A stretch of DNA of 57,097 bases from Clostridia bacterium (lineage in GTDB: Bacteria > Bacillota > Clostridia > Oscillospirales > CAG-272). The notes below the pieces were generated by a model that was not told the DNA's origin, ran no database searches, and saw only the letters and a list, made by a program, of their open reading frames with translations. This document shows positions 50,899 to 57,097 of the stretch, one piece after another. Location: positions 1-57,097 of the forward strand of contig JAFTLJ010000099.1 of NCBI GenBank assembly GCA_017456005.1, in the 5' to 3' direction. How positions within the stretch are numbered: the first letter of the stretch is position 1; the number at the start of each line of letters is the position of its first letter. Made by a program: the position numbers and the translations under genes.

Positions 50899-51720
50899 TC
50901 AAGGTCTTACGTTTTCAAAAATAATCGCTTTAAAATCTGTTTTTACAGTTTCCAAATCCTCTTCCGTGCGTATAGTCCACGCCACGGGGTAGCCGCCTAG
51001 GGCGCGCGCAAAACGGAAGGAGGGTTGCTTTTTGTTGCCGGCGCAGTACGCCAGAAAATCCGGCCGCGCAAGGAACGAAAGCAACATATTTTCAAGCAAG
51101 AAGTTTACAAAAGGCGGTTGCCCGGAATCTTCCTTTTTCATTTTGTTTGAAAGCTGACCGCGAACCACGTTTTTGCGGTTTTTCTTCCACCATCGCACGA
51201 ATATGGGGTTGAAAGCCTCTATGCAGTATTTGCCGCCGTAGCCATCCAGCATTTCTGCCGTCAGCTCGCAAACGCGCATATTTTTCATGCTTGAACCCTT
51301 TATTTCCACGATAAGCGGTGCTCTGCCGTCCACAAGGTCCAGCACCTCTCGGAAGGAGGGGATATGCTCGCCCGTTGTGCCGAGCGTTAGCGCCTGCAGC
51401 TCTGCGAGCGTTTTGCTTTCGGTTTTTTCGTCTATGCCGCACATACGGGTGAGGGTATCGTCGTGGAAGACCACGAGCTTATCGTCTGCCGTAACGTGTA
51501 CATCAAGCTCTATACCATAGCCCGCGCGGCAGGCGAGCTCAAATGCCGCCAGCGAGTTTTCGGGCACTTCCCCACCGTGCAAGCCGCGGTGGGCAAACTT
51601 CGTTTGTTCCGCGAAGAATTCCGCCGTCTTTTTCTTTCTTCCGCTAGGGAAAACGAGAAAAACGTAAAGCAGGAAGAGAAACGCGAGCGTTCCGAGAGAA
51701 CCGTATAAAAAGCCCATCAT
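50899..51720 (-). CDS. Membrane-anchored glycerophosphodiester phosphodiesterase
   Basis: 273 aa. One N-terminal transmembrane helix (GFLYGSLGTLAFLFLLYVFLVF) precedes a GDPD TIM barrel: FAHRGLHGGEVPENSLAAFELACRAGYGIELDVHVTADDKLVVFHDDTLTRM (His44, Arg45, Glu71, Asp73, His86). It hydrolyses glycerophosphodiesters, such as deacylated phospholipid head groups or teichoic-acid pieces, to glycerol-3-phosphate. Its start overlaps the stop of the carrier gene (ATGA), so it is the last gene of a three-gene operon with a carrier and a YwaF-like protein. Confidence 0.92.
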   Translation of the reverse strand: MMGFLYGSLGTLAFLFLLYVFLVFPSGRKKKTAEFFAEQTKFAHRGLHGGEVPENSLAAFELACRAGYGIELDVHVTADDKLVVFHDDTLTRMCGIDEKTESKTLAELQALTLGTTGEHIPSFREVLDLVDGRAPLIVEIKGSSMKNMRVCELTAEMLDGYGGKYCIEAFNPIFVRWWKKNRKNVVRGQLSNKMKKEDSGQPPFVNFLLENMLLSFLARPDFLAYCAGNKKQPSFRFARALGGYPVAWTIRTEEDLETVKTDFKAIIFENVRP

Positions 51721-53240
51721 TCTGCCTCTGCTTTCTTTTTACCTATCGGCTTGGAATCGCCGTGTTTAACAAACATCATTGTAAATAGCGCTGCAAATAC
51801 CATAACCGTAGCATAAACAAAGAGCGAGGTTATCTCTATATCCATAAATATACCGCTGAGCATAGGTGTTATTGTCTGCGCCGCCATGCTTGCAGTATAG
51901 TAGAAGCCCGTATACTTGCCAACGTCGCCGCCGCGAGAAAGCTCAACGACCATGGGGTAGGAGTTTACGTTGATAGTAGCCCAGCCCAAACCCGCCATAA
52001 TGAATATAGCGTTCATAGCCATCACGGGCCAGCCGTTTCTGGCAAAGGAAGCAAGGAAGAAAGCCGAGCCGAGCATTATAATACCGGCAATAATAGTTTT
52101 CTTTCTGCCGAATTTGGAAGCAAGCAAGCCTGCGGGAATATAGCAAACTATCGCCGCAGCCGTAGCTATCGTAAGCGTCACATTATAGTCAAGGTTAAGA
52201 ACCGTGGAAGCATAAACGGAATATTTGCTCGTAACGGCATTATATCCCATATACCAAAGCGCAACAGAAGCAAGAATGAGTATGAGCGAAACAAACTCGC
52301 CGCGGGAAAGCTTTCTGTTCCCGCTTGCTTTTTCTTCTTCATCGGGCGTTTCTTCTATACCGTATTTTACAGTATCCTCTTCCATTTGTTTAACAAGCTT
52401 CGGCTCGTTTACGGTTATACGGAACACAACGAGTGCAAGGAGCATAATGCCAGCGATAACGCAGAAGAAGCCCGTGTAGCTCATAAGCGCATTATGGGTT
52501 TTGCCCGTGTTGAAGAGCATACCGAGTATAAGCACGATAATACCGCCTGCCGCGCCCATAAGGTTTATAATGGAGTTTGCTTTAGAGCGCAATGGCTTTA
52601 CGGTAACGTCGGGCATAAGCGCAACGGCAGGGGAACGGAAGGTAGCCATAGAAATAAGCGTCATAAGAAGTATGGCTATGAAGATTATAAGCTTGCCGGG
52701 GTTTTCCGCAGTAACCTTACGCGCGTAAGCCTGGCGCGCAGGTGTAACGTAGTTCGTGTACTCCGCAGTAACCTTGTCGTCTTCGTCGTACATCTCGATC
52801 GCCGCATATTCCTCTGCGGTGAATCTATCCTTCATAACGATAATGTCGCCTTCGGGAGTTTTAAATTCATCAACCGCTTCGTAAAGTACAGACTGTGCGT
52901 TTTCTGCCGTGGGCGCAACACTTTCAAGCTTTGCAAGCTGTGCATTGTCCGCAAAGCTCATACCTACGAAAGCGATAACAGCGCAGAGCGTACCTATAAG
53001 TATAAACGGGGTACGCTTGCCGTGCTTGCTCTTGCATTTATCGGAAAGTGTGCCGAAAAGCGGAAGCATAAAGAGGGCAAGTATATTGTCAAGCGCCATT
53101 ACCGCGCCGGAAATGGTTTGGTTAAGACCGAATTTGTCCGTTAGTATTTTGGGTATAATTGTGTCGTAAGCCTGCCAGAATGCGCTGATAAGGAAAAAGG
53201 CAAAACCCACGCAGATTATGCGTTTGTAATTAAGTTTCAT
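51717..53240 (-). CDS. GPH-type MFS sugar:cation symporter-like transporter
   Basis: 507 aa with about 12 hydrophobic segments. MelB/GPH features: IPKILTDKFGLNQTISGAVMALDNILALFMLPLFGTLSDKCKSKHGKRTPFILIGTL (the D-x-T..GRR loop analogue), and a long charged loop between helices 6 and 7 (PKLVKQMEEDTVKYGIEETPDEEEKASGNRK). An extra ~90-residue soluble loop near the N-terminal bundle (TAENAQSVLYEAVDEFKTPEGDIIVMKDRFTAEEYAAIEM..) is unusual. Substrate uncertain; beside the diesterase it may import a glycerol or sugar product. Overlaps GDPD by ATGA. Confidence 0.83.
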   Translation of the reverse strand: MKLNYKRIICVGFAFFLISAFWQAYDTIIPKILTDKFGLNQTISGAVMALDNILALFMLPLFGTLSDKCKSKHGKRTPFILIGTLCAVIAFVGMSFADNAQLAKLESVAPTAENAQSVLYEAVDEFKTPEGDIIVMKDRFTAEEYAAIEMYDEDDKVTAEYTNYVTPARQAYARKVTAENPGKLIIFIAILLMTLISMATFRSPAVALMPDVTVKPLRSKANSIINLMGAAGGIIVLILGMLFNTGKTHNALMSYTGFFCVIAGIMLLALVVFRITVNEPKLVKQMEEDTVKYGIEETPDEEEKASGNRKLSRGEFVSLILILASVALWYMGYNAVTSKYSVYASTVLNLDYNVTLTIATAAAIVCYIPAGLLASKFGRKKTIIAGIIMLGSAFFLASFARNGWPVMAMNAIFIMAGLGWATINVNSYPMVVELSRGGDVGKYTGFYYTASMAAQTITPMLSGIFMDIEITSLFVYATVMVFAALFTMMFVKHGDSKPIGKKKAEAE

Positions 53241-53259
53241 AATGTAATCCTCTTTTTAG

Positions 53260-54015
53260 TTAAATTTTTTCCACTTTTTCTTTTTTTATAACGTATCTGT
53301 ATATTTCCAGGGGAACGTACATCACGATAAGAACGGCGGCAAGAAGTATCGGGAAACCCCAGAGATAGTTGCCCAGCAGATCTTCAAAAATGGTAAGCGG
53401 GAACGTGGCTTCTGCAAGGAACATATAGTTCGTTTCGCAAAGAGTGTTCACTATAGCCGCAGGTATCGCAAGACACAAAAGCAAAATAAGGCTCTTCCAG
53501 ATATGTCTTGCTCTCGGTTTTATATCGCCGCCCACCGTGAGCATCACGGGGTAAAGCATAAGCAAAATATGTATCGTAGAGGAATGGATATGCATAAAAT
53601 TAAGGATAGGCTGTCTTGTCCACGTCGGGAAAAGCAGAGCCGCGAGCGCCGCCGGAATGCATATCATATAGAGGAAATTATCCAGCGATTTGAACGGTTT
53701 AAAAAGATGTATTGCTATTATAAAAATGTTTATCGTGCAAAGATGAAGCGGGAAATAGTTTACCGTCCACTGCCCCGTTGCAAAAAGCATAATCCATTTT
53801 GCTATTTCATCTGCAAAAATAAGCCCTGCCACGGTAAAACGGAAGCGTTTGCGCCCCACCTCGCCGCACTTGCGGTAGAAATAGGAGCAAATAACAAGCG
53901 TAAGCACCAAAAGAACAAGCCAAAAAATGTGCGTGGCATCGAAATGCTTGAAGCCAAAGGTTTTCGGCATTTTGTTTTTTGCAAACGTGCCGTCTGTCCA
54001 CCAAAAATATTCCAT
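53260..54015 (-). CDS. YwaF/TMEM164-type membrane protein
   Basis: 251 aa with six hydrophobic segments. The first-helix motif FWLVLLVLTLVICSYFYRK and the catalytic-looking motifs NYFPLHLCTINIFIIAIH and FMHIHSSTIHILLMLYP match the YwaF (TIGR02206) family, which is related to TMEM164-type acyltransferases. The H-x-H and H-x-S-x-x-H residues are conserved in that family. A lipid acyl-transfer role is a family inference. It is the first gene of the operon, 19 bp before the carrier gene; AAGGAAGG is 14 nt before the ATG. Confidence 0.82.
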   Translation of the reverse strand: MEYFWWTDGTFAKNKMPKTFGFKHFDATHIFWLVLLVLTLVICSYFYRKCGEVGRKRFRFTVAGLIFADEIAKWIMLFATGQWTVNYFPLHLCTINIFIIAIHLFKPFKSLDNFLYMICIPAALAALLFPTWTRQPILNFMHIHSSTIHILLMLYPVMLTVGGDIKPRARHIWKSLILLLCLAIPAAIVNTLCETNYMFLAEATFPLTIFEDLLGNYLWGFPILLAAVLIVMYVPLEIYRYVIKKEKVEKI

Positions 54016-54121
54016 AATTCACGAAACACCTTCCTTTTTTCAAATTTAACAAGTATATTTTACCATATTTTTTGGTATAATTCAATAGTGTTTTCATATG
54101 TAGGGTGATTTTTTTGGTGAA

Positions 54122-54159
54122 AATATGCAAAAAGGCGCGTTTGCGCCCTTTCGCATATT
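54122..54159 (-). terminator. Terminator-like hairpin after the M20 gene
   Basis: A stem with outer arms AATATGC / GCATATT and an inner GGCGC / GCGCC around GTTT. It sits beyond the M20 stop and 106 bp before the ywaF-like start. Confidence 0.5.
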
Positions 54160-54200
54160 GCACTCTTCATTCTGCACTCTTCATTCTGCACTCTTCATTC
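54159..54200. repeat. Three perfect tandem 14-bp repeats
   Basis: Three copies of TGCACTCTTCATTC (54159-54172, 54173-54186, 54187-54200). On the minus strand they encode and end the C-terminal ...EECRMKSAE of the M20 gene, whose stop falls in the second copy. A 14-bp unit shifts frame each time, so the tail is repeat-derived, not conserved protein. Confidence 0.85.
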
Positions 54201-55366
54201 CATCTCATCGCCGTGTATGCGTACACCGCGCCGCCCGTGGGTATCGTGCTTTCGTCGAAAACCACCTTTGGGTGGTGCAAGGGGTAGCTGTTTTCGCCGG
54301 CACACAGCAACAGAGCCACAGCCGGCACCTTCTCTGCTATATATGCAAAATCCTCGCTGCCGCCCGCCGTGCCGCCGAGCGCAGAGGAATCTGCCACAAT
54401 CCCCTCGCCCAAAAGCTCCGCGCAATATCTGCGCACGCTTTCGCAAAGCCCGCCGTTGTTTATAAGCGCAGGGCAACCGCTGCCGAAGCTTACGCGCGCG
54501 CTCGTGCCGAAGGCCTCGCCTATGCTCACGGCGGTTTTTGCAAGCCGTTCCTTAAGCGTGGCGCGGCTTTGCGCGCCAAATGCGCGCATAGTGCCCGAGA
54601 GCACGGCTTCCCCCGCTACCGCGTTTGCGGCGCTACCTGCGCGCATTTTGCCTATGGTAAGCACGGCTCCTGCCCCCACATCCGCCTCCCGTGCGCAAAG
54701 CCCCTGCAGAGCCACAGCCGTGTGGCAGGCGGCGAGCAGAGCGTCCCTGCCATTTTGCGGCGCGGCACCGTGGCAGCCCTTGCCGTGCACGCATATTTCA
54801 AAATAATCTGCCGCAGGCGCGGAAGCACCGTGCGGCGGCACCACGATTTTGCCCGTACCGATGTTTTCTCCCGAAAAAACGTGGAGCATCAGCGCCGCCT
54901 GCACCCCTTCCAAAACGCCTGCCTCCACCATATCCTTCGCGCCCTCCAGCGTTTCCTCCGCAGGCTGGAACATAAGCACAACCTTGCCGCAAAGCTCGTT
55001 TTCGTGCATTTTCAAAAGCTTCGCCGCGCAAAGCAACATCGCCGTGTGCATATCGTGCCCACAGGCGTGCATATTCCCGTTTTCCGCGGCAAACTGCAGC
55101 TCTGTTTCCTCTTTTATGGGCAAAGCATCCATGTCTGCACGCAAAAGCATACACGAGCCCTCTTTTTTGCCGCAAACAGTGGCTACCACGCCGGATTTCC
55201 CGCAAGTTTTCGGTTCATAACCCAAATATGCCAGCACTTCCCTTACCTTTTCTGCCGTATGCGGCAGGTCAAAGCCCACCTCCGCGTGCGCGTGGATATA
55301 GCGGCGTATTTCGGCAAAATCGCCTGCCGACGCCCTCGCTTCCGCGAGCAAATTCTCATAAGACAT
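54167..55366 (-). CDS. M20-family amidohydrolase (N-acyl-amino-acid/hippurate type)
   Basis: 399 aa. The M20D pattern is clear: IRRYIHAHAEVGFDLPHTAEKVREVL, LLRADMDALPI (Asp about 78), NGNMHACGHDMHTAMLL (Cys102, His104), and MFQPAEETLEGAKDM with catalytic Glu137. A dimerisation domain occupies about 185-300 (CVHGKGCHGAAPQNGRDAL...). It removes acyl or aryl groups from N-acylated amino acids, e.g. N-acetyl-diaminopimelate- or hippurate-like substrates. The C-terminal tail (RMKSAE) is made by a tandem repeat. GAGG site before the ATG. Confidence 0.93.
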   Translation of the reverse strand: MSYENLLAEARASAGDFAEIRRYIHAHAEVGFDLPHTAEKVREVLAYLGYEPKTCGKSGVVATVCGKKEGSCMLLRADMDALPIKEETELQFAAENGNMHACGHDMHTAMLLCAAKLLKMHENELCGKVVLMFQPAEETLEGAKDMVEAGVLEGVQAALMLHVFSGENIGTGKIVVPPHGASAPAADYFEICVHGKGCHGAAPQNGRDALLAACHTAVALQGLCAREADVGAGAVLTIGKMRAGSAANAVAGEAVLSGTMRAFGAQSRATLKERLAKTAVSIGEAFGTSARVSFGSGCPALINNGGLCESVRRYCAELLGEGIVADSSALGGTAGGSEDFAYIAEKVPAVALLLCAGENSYPLHHPKVVFDESTIPTGGAVYAYTAMRWNEECRMKSAE

Positions 55367-55437
55367 AAAATCACCTCGCGTTTATTTTTGCCAAAAAGCC
55401 GCAAGATTACTCACTTTTTCGTTTGGCAAGAAAAAAC

Positions 55438-55479
55438 ACAAATTGGCGTACCTGCTCTATCGCAGGTACGCCAATTTGT
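55438..55479. terminator. Long perfect hairpin upstream of the M20 gene
   Basis: 18-bp arms ACAAATTGGCGTACCTGC / GCAGGTACGCCAATTTGT with a TCTATC loop. On the minus strand it is followed by GTTTTTTC, the form of an intrinsic terminator, about 70 nt before the M20 start codon. No minus-strand gene lies behind it, so it could be an attenuator for M20 or a stranded terminator. Confidence 0.6.
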
Positions 55480-55481
55480 AT

Positions 55482-55509
55482 TTGACAAATATTAAAATAT
55501 TGATATAAT
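55482..55509 (+). promoter_or_regulatory. Promoter of the XRE gene at 55622
   Basis: -35 TTGACA (55482-55487), 16-bp spacer, -10 TATAAT (55504-55509), giving a leader of about 105 nt with no recognised riboswitch. Confidence 0.7.
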
Positions 55510-55621
55510 TAAAATACAACGGAGCGTTGGATCGGGGGCGCTAATCAGTAGCTTCTCTTTTTGAGATTTGTGTGCGATAATATAAACACGGTACCGAATA
55601 ATATATTCAAGGAGAAATCTG

Positions 55622-56746
55622 ATGTTACAACCTATTGGAAAAAACATTCGCAAATTAAGAAAAGAGCACAATTTGACCCAAGAAGAATTGGCAGAACTGC
55701 TTAATGTTACTTCACAAGCAGTATCAAAATGGGAAAACGGAACGGGAATGCCCGATATTTCACAAATAATTCCTCTCGCAAGTGTTTTTGGCGTTAGCAC
55801 AGATTTATTATTTGGTGTATCCGACAAAAACGAACAAAATGATGTTGAAAAAATCATTGAAGAACTGCATACAAAAAACAAAAATTTAGAAATCAATGAC
55901 TATGAAGAATATAAGCAAAAAATTGAGGTGCTAAAGCATTATCCCAACAATTTTACGCTTATTTACAGTTGCTTTGTAAAAGGATGCTTTATTCTACGTA
56001 CCGAATGGCAAGAAAAATTATCCAAAGAAGAACTAAACACAATATACAATGAGTGTATGAGACAAAGCAACGTGATTTTCGCTCACTGCCCTAACACAGA
56101 GATAGTTATTAATACCAAAAGAGAACTTGTTGAACTTTTAACGACTATGAAAGACGAAAAGGATAGGGCTTTGAATTTAATAAATGAGTTGCCGAATAGC
56201 GTAACTGATGTTTCAAGTATGATTTTGGCTCGATTCTTTATTGGTAATAAGGACTGGGCAAGCGCAATAGAAGTTTGTCATAAAAACATATATGAGCTTC
56301 TTCGAGAAATGCAACATCAAGCTAAACTTCTTGCGAGCGCATATATGAGAAACGGAGAGTATGAAAAAGCTGAAAACATATGCCTCACGATGCTTGATTT
56401 AATAAAAGCCATTTTCAAAAATGAAACTTATACACCTCCGTTGCATCTTGAGCAAGCGCTGTATCGTTTCCTTGCTATTTGCGCTTTAAGAAAATCCGAT
56501 GAAAATAAGGCGATTCAATATCTTGAAGAAATGGCGCAATACACTATGAATCAAGCGGAATCTTTTCAAAAAATCAAGTATGTGAAAACCCCTCTGCTTG
56601 AAAGCTATAAAATGGATTTCAATTATCCTTATTATGAGCCGAAAAAAATTTTACTTGACGAATTTAACAAAGGGTGTTTTAAAACACTTTCAAACAATAA
56701 AAGGTTTTTAACCTTGATAGAAAAGATTCAAAAATTACCGCAATAA
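55622..56746 (+). CDS. XRE-family regulator with long TPR-like C-terminal domain
   Basis: 374 aa. Helix-turn-helix at about 6-62 (IGKNIRKLRKEHNLTQEELAELLNVTSQAVSKWENGTGMPDISQIIPLASVFGVSTDLLFGV). The rest is helical with TPR-like pairs (AEKAENICLTMLDLIKAIFKNE.., ALYRFLAICALRKSDENKAIQYLEEMAQYT), as in clostridial regulators that sense peptides or stress. Its base composition is visibly more AT-rich than neighbouring genes (many AAA, ATT, TTT codons), suggesting transfer. AAGGAG 7 nt before the ATG. No partner gene is seen. Confidence 0.85.
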   Translation: MLQPIGKNIRKLRKEHNLTQEELAELLNVTSQAVSKWENGTGMPDISQIIPLASVFGVSTDLLFGVSDKNEQNDVEKIIEELHTKNKNLEINDYEEYKQKIEVLKHYPNNFTLIYSCFVKGCFILRTEWQEKLSKEELNTIYNECMRQSNVIFAHCPNTEIVINTKRELVELLTTMKDEKDRALNLINELPNSVTDVSSMILARFFIGNKDWASAIEVCHKNIYELLREMQHQAKLLASAYMRNGEYEKAENICLTMLDLIKAIFKNETYTPPLHLEQALYRFLAICALRKSDENKAIQYLEEMAQYTMNQAESFQKIKYVKTPLLESYKMDFNYPYYEPKKILLDEFNKGCFKTLSNNKRFLTLIEKIQKLPQ

Positions 56747-56909
56747 ATATAGCTTCCTATAGTACGGACTTTACTTTTGTGTCCACAAAAGCAGTGCTTC
56801 GTATGCCTTGATTAAGGACTACAAAACGAGTGACAAAAGTGACGCAAAGGCACTTATGGCAAGCTGTTCCATAAGTGCTTTTGCTACCTACCGGGGAGCA
56901 TAAAAAAAG

Positions 56910-57039
56910 CCTTCCTCCGGGAGGAAGGGGGACCACGAAGTGGTGGAAGAAACCCGCGTGACTTTAAGTTTGGATATTCTCCATTGTAACGCGCTCTCCC
57001 TTAGTCGCCTGCGGCGCCAGCTCCCTCTCGGAGGGAGCC
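56910..57039. repeat. Two-hairpin repeat element, inverted pair C and D
   Basis: Copy C (plus, 56910-56952): stem CCTTCCTCC / GGAGGAAGG, then ACCAC-gaa-GTGGT (56932-56944) and a GGAAGAAACCC tail. Copy D (minus, 56992-57039): stem GCTCCCTC / GAGGGAGC (57020-57038), TCGCC..GGCG small hairpin and CTCTCCCTTA tail. Tails face each other across 40 bp. The 160 bp before copy C (56747-56909) contains nothing I can name. Confidence 0.6.
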
Positions 57040-57050
57040 CTATATAACAC

Positions 57051-57089
57051 AGGAGTACGAACAAACATGCTCGTACTCCTTTTGTTTTT
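57051..57089 (+). terminator. Terminator at the window end
   Basis: AGGAGTACGA / TCGTACTCCT stem with an ACAAACATGC loop, followed by TTTGTTTTTC. There is no close upstream plus-strand gene; it may end a short transcript from the repeat region or the XRE gene. Confidence 0.75.
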
Positions 57090-57097
57090 CAGTAGGC

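Overview
The window comes from a spore-forming, low-to-mid GC Firmicute, most likely an uncultured Clostridia (Oscillospiraceae-like) genome. The evidence is a DnaD/DnaI-type helicase-loading pair, a MecA adaptor, dipicolinate synthase A and B (spore core), BspA-type leucine-rich repeats, strong AAGGAG ribosome sites and TTGACA/TATAAT promoters. Species cannot be assigned from the sequence alone. No phage, IS transposase, CRISPR array, rRNA or restriction system is visible; the only RNA gene I can support is one tRNA-Gly(GCC).

Layout. 1-2.6 kb: leftward operon dnaD-like, dnaC/dnaI-like, GNAT. 2.6-2.9 kb: AT-rich gap with seven DnaA-box-like nonamers. 2.9-5.7 kb: leftward operon mrp, low-molecular-weight phosphatase, rimI, tsaD, with two 4-bp ATGA overlaps. 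5.8-7.2 kb: lone uronate isomerase. 7.5-11.2 kb: rightward genes for a DEDDh exonuclease, a PlsC-zinc ribbon fusion, YccF, a TetR regulator with an odd tail and an ADP-ribosylglycohydrolase. 11.2-15.4 kb: leftward lipoprotein, dipicolinate synthase (dpaA, dpaB) and an orphan oligopeptide-binding lipoprotein. 15.7-25.9 kb: rightward housekeeping block argS, yebC, phosphohexomutase, XRE regulator, ligA-obg (ATGA overlap) and an MFS carrier. 26-29.9 kb: acpP, small unknown proteins, an undecaprenyl-phosphate sugar-1-phosphate transferase and trpS. 30.1-31.4 kb: mecA and a family-4 uracil-DNA glycosylase. 31.4-38.7 kb: leftward surface and envelope genes: a polytopic membrane protein, a YdjG/YdjI-like zinc-ribbon plus SPFH pair, and an LRR protein with a PHP hydrolase. 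38.9-42.9 kb: tRNA-Gly, then a DUF4430 protein with a complete ECF transporter (T, fused A-A, S). 42.9-46.2 kb: MarR regulator, acyl-CoA ligase, metF. 46.3-48.6 kb: a membrane protein and an XRE regulator diverging from tandem palindromic operators, then a second ADP-ribosylglycohydrolase. 49.1-50.7 kb: ECF sigma factor with putative anti-sigma factor. 50.9-54 kb: operon of a YwaF-like membrane protein, a GPH-type carrier and a glycerophosphodiesterase. 54.2-55.4 kb: M20 amidohydrolase. 55.6-56.7 kb: an AT-rich XRE regulator that looks acquired. 56.9-57.1 kb: inverted two-hairpin repeats and a terminator.

Signs of regulation and genome dynamics are: the DnaA-box cluster next to the helicase-loader operon; perfect palindromes overlapping promoters at 45.2 and 46.85 kb; a dispersed family of two-hairpin elements (18.4, 48.9 and 56.9-57.0 kb); a second family of mini-hairpin arrays (window start and 39.0 kb); and two possible lesions, an ACG codon where the dpaA start should be and a probable frameshift in the TetR gene. 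Protein-level themes that recur are reversal of ADP-ribosylation (two hydrolases) and regulated proteolysis (MecA plus a phosphatase whose P-loop suggests phospho-arginine specificity). No single locus is clearly a new system. The best candidates for a second look are the DnaA-box cluster, the SPFH/zinc-ribbon pair, the three small genes at 26.8-27.9 kb and the operator-controlled pair at 46.3-47.2 kb.
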